64,000 bases of DNA from Tetragonia tetragonoides (GCA_038025085.1 CM076147.1:41042766-41106765); one strand, 5' to 3'. Shown: positions 1-11,594, numbered from the stretch's first letter. Program-made: numbers and translations. Notes: generated by a model from the sequence alone, not told the origin.

Positions 1-263
1 CTCGAATACCCTCATAGGAGAAATCGAAAGATTTCCCTTGAACCCGGAGAGTCTGTCCAGTGGGTATCATGATTAATGAAAGAGAGAGGAAGGGTTAGAT
101 GATGGAGGAGAAAGGAGCAGAGAGAAGGAGAGAGAGGGGGAGAAATTGAGAGAGAGAGCCATCGCATAGAGAGAGAAGTCCATGATAGGTATTGTTTATG
201 GAGCAATATTATGATAACATATATTTATATAGGCACCATATATTCTGAATGTGAGTTCTATAC

Positions 264-1321
264 CTGAATTATCCTAATAGTAGAGGCTTTAGGTTGGCAA
301 TCAACTCCTTGTCGCTCCAGCTTATCAAGTGTGTCGACATCAACATGCTCAATCTCCACAGTCAAAACTCCACATCTAACTAACAAAAGAGATTTCGTTG
401 GAATCATAGAAAGAAACAAACTTGGAAAAGGAAAAACTGACATTTCCATTGGAATAAACAGTCTTACAGTAGTACAGTAATCCAACCTCTTTGTGAATTC
501 CTCGACAGTGGCACTGTCATCAAAGCTCCCAACCATATGATGATGTGACAAAGAACTAGCCGGACAGTTCTCTGATGGATCCAAAATCACTACTTTGATT
601 GCCATTTCTGATGCAGCTTGGCATAACATACGCCCTAATTGCCCACCTCCCAAAACACCCACAATTTTTTCGGACACACCATGAACAGGCAAGTCTTCAT
701 TCCTGAACAGAACAAAGCAACCAGGCAAAGTCCCCTTAAAAATTGCACTTCCATTCTACATCATAGTATACAGCTATACATGTTTCCAGCATCAAGTTTG
801 AACACTTAAATATCTAGAACTCCAACTTAAATGCCATCCCAACTAATTCCTAAATTAATCAACCCCTAATCTCCCCACTTATTTATCATCAAAAAAACTA
901 AAGTTACAATCTTTTGGGGATGAATAGTCAGAAACAAACAAAGTTACAAGATTACCCATATCAATTTACAAGCAAACAAGCAATGGGATACCCATCAATA
1001 AACTAAAAGATAAATAAATAAACAGCAATTGATAATTCACAAATAGTAATTGATGTCCCAAAAATAACACCCAATATAAAAGTTGAAAGAAATATACTTG
1101 ATAGAAGTTTCAGTTGAAGCTTTACAAGTGAATGAAGAGGACCCAACATGTTTATTTGCCTTAAAAGACAAAGAAGAGGATGAAGAAGCAAAGTTAAGGT
1201 CCATAGAAAACCCTAAGGATGTGGGTGTTGTAGAGGAGAGAGAAAGAGCAGTTAGTGTGGTATGACTGATGCTGCTGGGCAATGAGCAGAGAGAACCTGC
1301 CTGTACTTGTTGAAGAAGCAT
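264..1321 (-). CDS. Phosphoribosylaminoimidazole carboxylase, plastid (PurK domain), 5' part
   Basis: Three exons on the minus strand: 1321-1098, 702-487 and 375-264. The gene continues beyond the left edge. Exon 1 encodes a Ser/Thr-rich leader of about 70 residues that looks like a plastid transit peptide. Exon 2 enters the ATP-grasp pre-ATP fold with the motif VGVLGGGQLGRMLCQAAS, followed by ILDPSENCPAS. Exon 3 carries CGVLTVEIEHVDVDTL and ends at STIRIIQ before a GTATAG donor. Phases agree at both junctions (AA|G gives Lys; AG|A gives Arg). In plants PurK is fused to a C-terminal PurE domain, and the enzyme carboxylates aminoimidazole ribonucleotide in de novo purine synthesis in plastids; neither the rest of PurK nor PurE is in this window. 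Intron 2 (486-376) is 111 nt, a multiple of three, with no in-frame stop. Positions 1-263 are intron with purine-rich low-complexity DNA. Confidence 0.9.
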
Positions 1322-2365
1322 TGGAGAAACTCTCAGTTGTTGTTGATGTCTGTTTCTCTTTCTCTTTCTCTCTCTAGTTTTCAGTGTTGTTTGAGTTGTT
1401 GATAGCCGTAGGTCTTTTGTTTCAGGTTCTGATTCTTAATCGGTCTTTGAACGCAACTCATTAAGCGCGCCCTAATACGGGCCGGTCCGCTCAAAAGCGG
1501 GTCTCGGGTCAAACAATTATTTTTTTCTTTTATTTTTTTTTGTTAAACCTAACTTTTTCGCAATTGCTACCCTAATTGCTAAATCAATACTCTATCCGTC
1601 CCAATCAAATTATACACTCCTTAAATTTTGACGGACAATCACTATATGAATCACAATTTATGGATAAGAGACAACTAAAATACGATAGATGAAATGATAT
1701 ATAAATACGAGAGCATTATTTGCAACCAACTTAATACAGAGTAGTTTGGATTTTTCAACATAAATTCTGTAGTTGGAACTATATATGAATGATGAATAAG
1801 CAAGAATTTGAATTACTTGGCCCAAACCTACGACCTCTTCTAGTATTTTAGTTTTAATTATGGTGAGTGTTTTATTAGCTGAATTATAAATTATAATGAG
1901 TTTAGTTAAAAGAGAACGTGCCTATATGGCTATATGACATATCTAAGACGACAGTGTCATATGTAATCCCAAATTTTTGGGTGCTTAGAGTTGTATTTAA
2001 ATGGGTAGAACTCCCTCTCACAAGTCACAACCCATTAAATAATGAGAGTAATGATGTTTAGCGAGGGTTCAATGCACTTGTTTGAGCAATTACTCCCTAA
2101 ACATAATTGCAAGTTCGCAACTAAAGTTAAACTGAGGAATGGACCAGTGATCGGATTGGGCCTAGCCTACCGACCAAGAGCTGTATCACATTTGAACAGC
2201 TATTTTGCCCACAAGTCAGACCGACCTGAAGCCATTAAACTTCCATTTTCCAGGTCCCTCAACTGGCTTCAGTACCAGGAAATTGCACTTACTTAACTGG
2301 TCGGTTTTAAGTTTCAAAGCACATAAAATACATTCACATTATCCGAAGTCTCATTGCGCCAATAC
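1322..2365. other. Intergenic spacer
   Basis: This separates two divergently oriented genes. It holds a CT-rich stretch just upstream of the PurK gene (about 1350-1378), which is probably its 5' UTR or promoter, and AT-rich DNA. A sequence near 1590-1605 resembles a Stowaway-type end, but no partner end was found. No convincing gene seen. Confidence 0.5.
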
Positions 2366-2371
2366 TATAAA
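2366..2371 (+). promoter_or_regulatory. Probable TATA box of the small membrane-protein gene
   Basis: TATAAA lies 64 nt upstream of the ATG at 2430 and just after a CCAAT-like sequence. This supports transcription of the following short gene from the plus strand. Confidence 0.5.
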
Positions 2372-2429
2372 TGTCATCTTTGCTTTGTTTCTGAGCCAAA
2401 CATGTACAGCAAGCAGAAGACACAGGAAA

Positions 2430-2888
2430 ATGGCAGACGACACGATAATAATAATCGATGACCAACCTGTTGTTGATCAGCAGTTTAGTCTCCCTTTACA
2501 GAATACCTCACATACTCATGCAACAAACCTAGAGCCTGTAGGAAATGGGAAAGAGGTGTTCAAAGCTGGAGTGTCCATGATTCTAATCTCAATCAGTGGA
2601 CTTTCAAACCCTCCACTTGTTGTGACTTTAAACAGAGGTCACAAGCTTCTAGTGATGGCGTTCTCCTTTGCAATATACGTCACCCTGATGATCGGAGTTC
2701 TATTGCTCGTACTCTCAAAGGTGCTTCAGCAGGCACCAAGATTAGCACCACTGGCCGACAATTTTATTCATGTCGGCAAGGTATTAGTGAAAATAACACT
2801 CGGATTTGGTTCATCATTGGTTTTGATGGGGGCATCCTCTTCTTGGTTGGTACTCTTCCTGGTATTCATAGGAACTCTGTACATGTAA
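2430..2888 (+). CDS. Small multi-pass membrane protein of unknown function (152 aa)
   Basis: A single-exon reading frame. I chose the ATG at 2430 because it follows a TATA box at a normal distance and opens with MADDTIIIIDDQ, a plausible acidic cytosolic N-terminus; the frame is open further upstream but reads as low-quality sequence. The first 50 residues are polar. The rest is hydrophobic, with segments near residues 50-70, 78-102 and 117-152 that look like three or four membrane helices, joined by a short basic loop (LNRGHK). I do not recognise the family with certainty. Small plant membrane proteins with this plan are common and mostly uncharacterised. The localisation is inferred from hydrophobicity only. 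Confidence 0.6.
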   Translation: MADDTIIIIDDQPVVDQQFSLPLQNTSHTHATNLEPVGNGKEVFKAGVSMILISISGLSNPPLVVTLNRGHKLLVMAFSFAIYVTLMIGVLLLVLSKVLQQAPRLAPLADNFIHVGKVLVKITLGFGSSLVLMGASSSWLVLFLVFIGTLYM

Positions 2889-3780
2889 AGGTCTCATGTC
2901 CTGTGCAGAAGACAAATTGCCCCTGTTCATATATATGTCTCGTTACTCTCTACAACTTACTTTTGTATTTTGCCCTCTCGATTATTGAATACTGAAGGGC
3001 AAAGATGAGACACATAGTAGGTACATCCATCCAATTATGATTTCTAACATTAGCTGTATAATTATTGTGACCATGGGCTTCAAGCATAAACCACACTAAT
3101 AAAGCACCATCACATTCACCATGAGGATATAATTGAAACTAGCTGTACTGTAATGGCTACTTGCTTACCCTCGGTACTAGATGAATTTCAGTTTTTTGTA
3201 TCAAGGAAAATGCGATGTCAAAAGAAGTTATCACAGCCACAGGAATTGCTGACCGAAGATGAAGTATTAGACCCTGCAAGTGATGCACTGGTTTATCAAC
3301 AGATAATCATCTACTACAATCATATTCTATACACAGAGACCAGCCTATTAAGCCCCTTAGTCTTGAATGATCTTTCCATTTTCTATGAGGAAATTCGCAC
3401 ACAGACTCACAGACATGTTGCTTGTCCAGTTACACTCATGTAAGACAGAATTGAGAGCGGACAAACAAGAACCAACCTAGTGTAATCCCACCCCTCGCAA
3501 GGGCTGGGAGTACACATATCACGAAAGTTGAATAATTGTATGCTCCAGAGAATGAATAATTATATCATTTAGATTCAGACTCGTAAGGAAATCGTTGTTG
3601 AAAAATTCTATACAGAAAATTGGCACCTGAGGTTTGAGCAAAACTGATAAGTAATTACACTTCTCAAGAGAACGAGAATTCCAAACCATGGAGTCTCTGA
3701 CCAAGATTCCCAAGAGCAAAAAGAGAAAGCCAAGGCGTATCTCACACTTTATGCTAGCAGCTTGTACGGTATCTAGGTAC
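2889..3780. other. Spacer between convergent genes
   Basis: It holds the likely 3' UTR of the plus-strand membrane-protein gene and, from about 3780 leftward, that of the minus-strand 97-residue gene. A 96-codon ATG frame at 3153-3443 (+) is listed separately. No repeats of note. Confidence 0.45.
3153..3443 (+). CDS. Doubtful hypothetical ORF (96 aa)
   Basis: An ATG-initiated open frame between two convergent genes. The product begins MATCLPSVLDEFQFF and has no recognisable domain, signal peptide or membrane helix. It could be a small gene, a remnant, or chance. The only support is openness over 96 codons in AT-rich DNA, so I give it low weight. Confidence 0.15.
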   Translation: MATCLPSVLDEFQFFVSRKMRCQKKLSQPQELLTEDEVLDPASDALVYQQIIIYYNHILYTETSLLSPLVLNDLSIFYEEIRTQTHRHVACPVTLM

Positions 3781-4995
3781 TCAATCATATAATGATTTTG
3801 CAGACTGTACTCTCACTTTCTTTGTTCCAAGCTTCTCGGCCTTTTCTGAGGACTTCTCCATTTTTGAAATCGCTTTTGCAATTGCCTTCGTCTTCCGCAC
3901 ATTCTTTGACCTCTTCATCTGGACCCCTTTTGTTTTTACCTTTCTGCAATAAGGGTGACAAGGTGAGAAGATGACGAAAGTAAAATGTCACTACTGAAAC
4001 AATAAGGATGTTGTACATATAATTCTCAATCAGCACCAAGTGACTTCTCTTAGCTAATTATCAAACAGAAATAAAGTAAACTTTGTCAAGTACCCCTTGA
4101 AAAAACATGTTTCGCCCCCCCCCCCCTTGCTTAATTATCCGACCAACTTAAGTCTCGTATTTCCCGATTGCCCTCACCCGCAAAAGATCACAAACACCAC
4201 TTTTCCTTGCACGAATGGAAAAGCAAAAGATTTCAAACACCAAACCATTCTTCAGTCCTTCTAAAGAGAATAACCAAGGAGTCAAACATACATCCATCCA
4301 ATCTTCGCTAACAAAACCCAATGTATCTCATTTATGTCCTTAACCATTTCCATTGAGCAATATGATCTCTCTCATCTTCTCTCAATACAATGAACATCCT
4401 TTTCACACATTGAACTTTTCTTGGGCTGCCTATTAAACTAGAACCTACATTCACCCAATAATGTTACAAAAATACAATATAATACTTACAAATAAAAATT
4501 AAACAACAACAGGAACAAGTTGCCTTTGAACTCTGTTTCAATATAACAAATACAATTCCTATTTTGTGCTCATATCTGAACAGAACAACCCAGAATAATA
4601 GTTATCATCTCGGCACACATCTATGCTACAGTTCCAATCCGTTCCGTAAATATACTACAAATCAAACAGCATTGTTGCAATAAACTTTACACTATACATC
4701 CTCAACAAGATATATACTCAAACCATTCAATTTACAAACTAACCTGGCGAGAAACCCGGAACCTCCAGCTGATTCCGATGTGTCCATTGCTGTAAATACA
4801 TCACCATATGAGATTCAACCATTTATTAAAGCAAAAGCTACGCTAAATGTGAGCCCAAAACAAAGAATTAATAATTTAGCTGAAATTCGGAAAAATGAAG
4901 AAACAAAAACCTTGAGGTAAATCAGTGACGGTATGCTCGGTTGTGTCCGTTGGAGCTTTATCAGAATTCTTCTTCTTGGTTCTATTCTTCGCCAT
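3781..4995 (-). CDS. Conserved small lysine-rich plant protein (97 aa), three exons
   Basis: Exons 4995-4911, 4789-4744 and 3943-3781 join in phase to 294 nt. The product starts MAKNRTKKKNSDKAP, has a short middle exon reading AMDTSESAGGSGFLAR, and ends in a basic helix-like region (KGVQMKRSKNVRKTK, then IAKAISKMEKSSEKAEK) and QSAKSLYD. The pattern MAKNR.KKK, then MDTSE, then KGVQMKR.KNVRK is one I recognise from small conserved plant proteins without an assigned function. The basic clusters suggest a nuclear or nucleolar location, which is inference. Introns are 121 and 800 nt. The start is the first ATG, and splice sites are GTTTTT/ACAG and GTTAGT/GCAG. The exact splice joining is supported by uninterrupted phase. 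Confidence 0.8.
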
Positions 4996-5266
4996 CGTTG
5001 TCCGCTTACGGTTGCCGAAGAAGGGAGGAGAGAGAGAATATTCAGCAATGGCGGAAATTACAGTTACGCAAAACCCTAACTCTGATTGATGATGTTTTTG
5101 CTTGGCGGGTTTGTTGTGGGCCTTTTGGAAATAGCAATTTTAACATTTTTTCAACTAATTAAAAATGGGCTGAAAGACGGGCTAGTCTCTGGGCTATAAG
5201 TTGGTCTTTGGATTTAGAACATGGCGCTTATTGTTTGGATTACATCTTACATCTACGGGCTACAAC

Positions 5267-5405
5267 TAGAGCTGGGCGACTGGGCGGGTCAGGCTGGTCA
5301 GGGCGGGGCGGGGCATTTAGTAAATTGAGCGGGTCGAGTCGGACATATTTGTGAGTGGGGCGGATCACATCGGGTCAGGCCGGCCCGTTTTGGGGGGTTG
5401 GCCGA
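5267..5405. repeat. GC-rich degenerate oligonucleotide repeat (GGGCGGGTCAGG type)
   Basis: A run of variants of GGGCGGGTCA / GGGCGGGGC / CGGGTCAGGC stands out sharply against AT-rich flanks. It belongs to the same general class as the degenerate repeats at 29311-29875 and 36655-36945 (short words such as GGTCCGGA or CGGATTCGG repeated imperfectly). Confidence 0.5.
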
Positions 5406-7204
5406 AAAGTCATTTTTAGGGGGTTGCGCAACAAGTTATTTTATTTTTACAATTCTGTTGTTATATTTTTAATGCCAATTTGAAATTGCGACACAATAGT
5501 CCGATTAAATAACCAATGTGTTTACTTTGTATCGGTGATGCATCCAATTTTGTTTGTCTGCCTCTTTTGCGTTACACATAAAAGACATCACATAATATGG
5601 AGAAACAAAAACAGAGAAACAAAGTTATCATCAAACCATATTAAAAAAAAGGAAAGAGGAAAATAGTAATTATAAATAAAGTAGAGATCGACTTATAACC
5701 TATCTTTTATAAACGTGGATTAATCAAAAAAAAAAGTAATGATATTAAACCTTCTCCAAAACACAAATCTAATATATTCCTAACCAGAATTCTTTTAAAA
5801 TTTACTCACTTTCAACTTCACCCAACCCCCTATTGGTTATTGAGAACAAACATAGTATGCCATGCATACCAAAAACGACATATTAAGTATTTTTTGGAAA
5901 TAATTTATATAGTCTGCCTTATCAAGACATTATCTATCTTATGCACAAGTTAGAATCAAATTAGATAATAATAACCTCTAATCCATTGAATGCTCAAAAA
6001 TTGTAATAACATATCACATGTCTAATCAAACAAAGAAATTGTTATCCATATTCAAACGACGCATGTGAAGAAAACTAATCATCGGGATTTATGGCCTACC
6101 TATGAAGGATGTAAATAATATAAGCACGCAAAGCCACATAAAAGTGGCCAAGTGGAGAATTTTAGCCAAGAGAGTCAAAACACTCAGCTAGATGATCAAA
6201 ATCAAAAGTGTGAAACATACAAATGTTAAGATCCAACCAAAACTAATCAAATTTGGGTTGGCATAAACACTATCTTGTCTATCTATCTTGGTCCCATGGA
6301 GCTAGGCCATCATAGTAATATTCCAAATGGGAAGAGACATTTTGAGGATTATTGCCAAAAGAAATTGGAACTTGGGATTGAGGGGAGCGGCGTTTTAGGC
6401 TTCTAGCTAGATCTTCCATTGCTCTTTTATAGTAAGTGGGATAGAAGTAATTTCATGAAGGATTCAACACATCAACATATATAGTTACATACTACATAGG
6501 TAAACTAATCACTAGGATTAAAGATTTTTGTATCATATACACTACAAGAGGTGCATACTATGCAATATGCATGCGACACCATTTTTTTTTAATGAGGTGT
6601 AGAACACGAGCGGCGATCATAATAATTCATTAAATCAAGTTTCGCTAAGACTTAAATACCTTGTAGGAAATTACAAGTAGCGGTTTGAAAATTTTCATAA
6701 AAAAGATGTAATCTTTCAGAATGATGCATGGAACACCAATTAACAGTAACAAAACTCACTTATTCTGTTTTCCCTATTTTATAATTAGTGCAATGCATGT
6801 GTATGTGTATTAAGTGTACAACGAAAAAATTGGGACTAATGTACTTTGATTGATCAAATAATATAACAGAAATTTTTGTTATTACCACCTCAAAATTAAA
6901 TTACAGCTGGAACTATTTAAGCCCCACTTCCTTGCTGGATAAAAAGCAATTCAAGTTTAGCATTGAACCTCATCACCTCGCAGGCTCGCACCAACAATAG
7001 GAAAACAAATTAGAAAGAGACAAGTAAAAAGGGTTTGAGATTTTAGGTGGGCTTTAATTTATAACGACTTCAGATTGACTTATTCATTTACATGATTGAT
7101 TACTATTTTCGATTTGCCTTTTCCATTAGAGCTAATTGCTTTACCTTTTCTCCCCTCAACCACCGCCGGGGCCAAGCATTATCAATATGATTAATTATTT
7201 GTAT

Positions 7205-7285
7205 CCAAGAGTTTAGCTTACTGGTAAATAAGTTGCAACTTGTACACCAGATTATAAGTTCAAACCTTCGAGATTGTGTGTTAGG
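7205..7285 (+). mobile_element. Possible degenerate tRNA-derived SINE head
   Basis: TAGCTTACTGG resembles a Pol III A box and AAGTTCAAACCTT a B box about 35 nt later, the spacing expected of a tRNA-derived promoter. No tail or target duplication was identified, so this is weak. Confidence 0.25.
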
Positions 7286-8267
7286 AGGTGCCCTTTAGCC
7301 ACGTCCAAAGAGGAAAACCCAAAAAAAATTAAAATTATTCATTGTTCCATTTATGTGTTTTTTTTGTTTGTTTAACCACATGTTTAATTTGAGCTTTTTG
7401 GGCTAAGATTAATCTTATTTACACCAGATCGACCGATTAAAGGGTAAATGCTCTCAATAAGTAGTTTCTTTATTTGCAAAATTCAAACCCCCAATTTTGT
7501 TGGATGAGAGTGTTAAACTACTCATGTCAACCACTTGTTTCATTTATATATGTTACTATAATGTTACTACCAACTTCAATAGTGATAGACTGATGATAGT
7601 TATTCTCCCCCAAAAATAAAGAGACAACCTTGTATAAGACATTATATGCTCGTTGAGTTGTGGCCTTGTGGGTCATTTTGGAGTTCGATCTATGAAACGC
7701 AATCTAGCCGTTAGAAAATATATTTGCTCAGCATTAATTAGAACCAATCAATGCCAAACAAGACATATATATCACTATCATCTTATATTTATTCTATGTG
7801 GCTCTAGATTTATTTATTTATTTTCGGCCTCGTCATAGGAACGAAATAGAAAATGGATATGATCAGAGTAGTGATGGGCCATTAAATCACCAGACTATTA
7901 TTATTTCAAAGTTATAATAAAAAAGAGCGCAACATGTCAGCATAAAAATTCCTAACTTAAATGAAATTAGACAAAAATTTATATAAGACCGTTTTTTTTT
8001 TACTTTTTATGAGACGGGGTTTTGTTGATGGAATTATCTCTCAAATATTTTTATGATTTTTTTATATTCTACAACATGTACTCCCACAAATTACAATTAT
8101 ATATGATAATTGGTAGGTCATTATTAGGTAACACCAAATCAAATGTATTTAAATATGATCACACAACACTAAGATTTTAACAAACTTTGACTTTGGACAC
8201 TACTGAAAAGACAAATATAAGAAGAAAAAAAAATCCTTTTTTCATTATTTATATAATGAATATACAC

Positions 8268-8340
8268 AAAAATTTCTATAAGACGGTTTTTTCGTAACTT
8301 TTGGTAAGACGGAGATCACTTTTCAATGAAATAAGGATCA
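8268..8340 (+). repeat. Dispersed ATAAGACGGTTTT repeat, copy
   Basis: The sequence ATAAGACGGTTTTTTCG, then TAACTTTTGGTAAGACGGAGATCACTTTT, is homologous in reverse complement to 63255-63350 and to 27340-27425. A weaker copy lies about 240 nt to the left (7971-8035). It is probably the remains of a small non-autonomous transposon family. Confidence 0.5.
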
Positions 8341-9221
8341 CTGCTTACCATAAGTAACCCCTGCAATTCTAATATCTATTAATATTAGATTTATGTGTTA
8401 GTTTAGGTAGAAACATGTCTCCCTCTCCGTCATGCAATGTACAAACTCCTTATTGGTGCGTGCCATATATGAATTCAAAGGGATCGAAAACATTAATAAT
8501 GCTTTCTTTTCTGTTGTGTCATTGACTCATTATGTGGCATTTTTATACTTGACTATGTAAGTTATTGATATTGCACGACAATAACATGTGTTGACTATAT
8601 ATGCTATACATATAGTGATTAGTGGCTTTCTTTTTCTCACAAAAAAAAAATAAAAAAAAATATAGTGATTATAGTGAGGGGTATGTATGATCTATTGGAT
8701 TCTTAGAAATTGAAATCCGTGGTAATAGCAGAATATAATCTCTATAGCTTTGTATACAATTTTATGCATCTGTCTAGAAAAAGTGACGAGTGAAATTGTC
8801 TTCCATAATCTTATCAAAGTGACCCTAAACTGTTTAGATTTACTATTAAATTTTGGTAAGTTATTATAACCCTAAAAGTTACCCAAGTCATACTATTTTC
8901 AGAGTTACTGTCAATGTTTAAATTATGTCCACCTCTAAATATATGACTATCTCACCATTGAACGGTAATTAACGTTTTGAAACAATTAGGCGGCAAAGTA
9001 ATTCATTTTAAAAAATAATGTTAGTGGTTACTTTAATACCAAAAATAATGAATTGTGACTATATCTCATATCCGCTCTAATATATTTGGAGTGTAATCTA
9101 TCATTATGATCTATCAATACTAAGCATACATGCATGAGAATGAGAATAAAATACTCGTACTCCTTTTCAACTTTGTTGTTTCTCCTTTTAGTTCACAAAC
9201 CACATTATATATAGGATATTA

Positions 9222-9534
9222 TGTTCTTTTCCACTTATTTTCACTGATTCTTACTGATCGGGTAAAGTCTTGTAACTAATTTTCACTGATTGAGTAAGGA
9301 TATGTCACTGATTTCCACTGATTCGGTAAGATCCTTCTACTGATTCTCACTGATTTTGTTAGTAAAAATGTGGGTCCTGCCACTGATTTTCACTGATTAA
9401 GTAAGTTTCTGCCACTGATTATCATTGATTCACACTTATTCAATAAGGTCTAACCACTGATTCCCACTGATTGGATAATGTCTTGCCACTTTATTAACAC
9501 TAATTGGGTAAGTTCCAATAAGTGGAAAAGAACA
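9222..9534. repeat. Minisatellite enclosed by 18-bp perfect terminal inverted repeats
   Basis: The ends are exact inverted repeats: TGTTCTTTTCCACTTATT at 9222-9239 and its complement at 9517-9534. Between them are about seven imperfect units of 32-42 bp built on TTTTCACTGATTnnGTAAG followed by TGCCACTGA. Related elements lie at 28556-28661 (truncated) and 30930-31214. The structure is MITE-like, with a variable tandem array as cargo. No target duplication is obvious. Confidence 0.75.
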
Positions 9535-9551
9535 CATCCACACTTAAAGAT

Positions 9552-9568
9552 ATGTACACATTAGATCT
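9552..9568. repeat. Target-site duplication, left copy, of the truncated LINE
   Basis: ATGTACACATTAGATCT (17 bp) is repeated exactly at 10435-10451, directly after the poly(A) tract of the element. Confidence 0.85.
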
Positions 9569-10434
9569 CGCGTACATGGCAAAAGGCACAGGATGAAGGA
9601 TGAATTAATTTTAACGGACCCAACTTGAGCATTATTCAATGGTTGCAGTCCTCGAAGAACAACCTCTATCTAAACTCTGATGATCTTATCAAGTGCACTT
9701 ATATTTTATGGAGCATTTGGAAAGATAGAAATGAGAAAAATTTTAACATGGTTGAACCGAAGCCAGCCAAGTGCTTCTTCCGTGCACTCAGTTGCCTTAA
9801 AGAATGGTCAACTAGACAAGAAATGATTTTGATTGACGATATGGATAAAAATAAGATAAAAAATCCACGCTCACGGGTTAAAGAATTAGTCAGATGGAAA
9901 ATGCCGCCACTCAACTACGTCAAAGTTAATTTTGATGGATCACTCAAGCGACATGGTGCTGTGGCAGGATACATTATTAGGGATCCATTCGGATAACTCT
10001 TGCAAGCAGGTATGACGAATCTTGGAACCACTTCAATCTTAGTAGCTGAAGCTACTGCCATGCGTAATGGAATACATGCAACAGTTGAAGCATGCTATAA
10101 GTATATTCAGGTGGAAGGAGAGAATCTCATTGTTATTCAAGCAATGAGATGAGAGATTACTATCCCTTGGACCATTTTCAATATTGTAATTGATGCTCGG
10201 AGATTCCTTGCTCGTTGTCCGCCTTGTATAGTCAACCACATTTTTCGAGAAGGTAATAGAGCTACAGACTGGTGCGCCAATCTTGGGCATGCCATACAAG
10301 GTGATATTATTTGGAATGAATCGATGTCTGTGGAACTAGATAACATTCTTTTGGAAGATAAGTTATGTGTCACCCTCGAGAGGAAGGGATCCTAGCGTCA
10401 CCTCTATTTCTTAACTCCATAAAAAAAAAAAAAA
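9569..10434 (+). mobile_element. 5'-truncated LINE (non-LTR retrotransposon) with poly(A) tail
   Basis: This 866-bp insertion contains the C-terminal end of a plant LINE protein, a short 3' UTR and a terminal A tract (about 10420-10434). It is flanked by a perfect 17-bp target duplication. 5' truncation, a poly(A) end and a long duplication are the hallmarks of target-primed reverse transcription. The intact duplication suggests a fairly recent insertion, although the coding region already has two in-frame stops. Confidence 0.85.
9625..10395 (+). pseudogene. RNase H-like C-terminal domain of a LINE ORF2, broken
   Basis: One frame runs from about 9600 to the TAG at 10393, interrupted by TAA at 9994 and TGA at 10150. 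It reads a linker (LWSIWKDRNEKNF) and then an RNase H fold of the RVT_3 type: VKVNFDGSLK with the first catalytic Asp, GYIIRDPFG, AEATAMRNGIHA with the catalytic Glu, and a late segment VNHIFREGNRATDWCANLGH. Domain order and motifs are those of the terminal RNase H in plant L1-type elements or of RNase H-like proteins derived from them. The reverse transcriptase and endonuclease parts are absent because of 5' truncation. Frame continuity across both stops suggests simple point mutations. Confidence 0.8.
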
Positions 10435-10451
10435 ATGTACACATTAGATCT

Positions 10452-11525
10452 TATCTTAAAAAAAATCAAAGTTAGAGAAATGTAAAAGGGCCGTGAGGAC
10501 AAAGGGACACGAAACCAGATATCCCATATGCTCTTACTTTTAACATAGACGACCCCTCCCCTTTTTTCTCCCTTAACATTCCTTTGTCTTGATATCATGA
10601 TAAAGCATAGATAGATAGGGCTCAATGCTGGTGCAAAAGATAATGATTGTCTTCGATCCATACGGCCAGTTAGCCATGTGATCTACTGAGATACATAATG
10701 CTTTTTTTTTCTTTTTCTTTTATTTTTTTATTTTTTTATTTAATGCCATTAGATTACATAGTTCAACTTTGCCAATTTTTTTGATTACGTGAAGTGATGA
10801 TTAGCTCTTAACCCTAGAGACTGTACTAGACGTCGCCATTTAACTACTTGATTGCATGTTAATCATTATGGTCCCCTTAATTAGGTGTTGTTATTAATTT
10901 GGAGTGTAAGTATTAAATTTGCTAATTAACCTTAGTTGTTGAATTAAGCATCATCGACTATCAAGTTAGCCAACACTAATGTTGATCTGCTTTGTGTCAC
11001 TCGAGAATGTTATTCCTTGCTTGTAAGGGTGTATGAGTGAGGAGTGGCAATGCAAAAATTTGGATGATGGAGGAATCTATTTTAAGCAATTTCTTCATCT
11101 ATTTGAAATGATAACACTATGGTCATCTATTTGTCAAAAAATTATATTATTTTTGTAAATTTTACTAAGCTCCTTTGTAATTTTTCTTGGTGAGAATCTC
11201 CTAAAATGTAATTTAACAAGGGGCATGTTATCTTTTATTTATGTTTGATTATTCAAGAGCTACAAAATTTAATTCTTCAAAACCAGTAACTGATTTGCCA
11301 CTTATTATCAACTACATTATTAAGCGGCGAAGTTAATCCCACCTTTATCTATGTTCCATTATTTGTTTCCATGTTTACTTATAATTCCAAATATTTCATA
11401 TGTTAAGGGATTTCTGTTTTTGAGGACGTGCAAAAAAGAAACACTAAAAGTGATTGTTTTTTTTCTTTTTCTTTTTCGAGGGAATTAAGAACAAATAATG
11501 GCATGAGCAGTATATTACGTCTTGA

Positions 11526-11594
<69 letters not shown>

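Larger units (their letters stand above)
4996..9221. other. Long AT-rich intergenic region
   Basis: No gene could be supported. Contents: the upstream region of the 97-residue gene, a GC-rich degenerate repeat (5267-5405), a faint tRNA-derived SINE-like stretch near 7205-7285, and two copies of a dispersed short repeat containing ATAAGACGG-like sequence (about 7971-8035 and 8268-8340). The rest is AT-rich DNA with many short homopolymers. Confidence 0.5.

Noticed and set aside
1..70. Possible further PurK exon at the left edge
   Set aside because: None of the three minus-strand frames resembles the expected ATP-grasp continuation.
6541..6560. CACTACAAGAGG as a possible CACTA transposon end
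   Set aside because: No complementary end or three-base duplication was found within the spacer.
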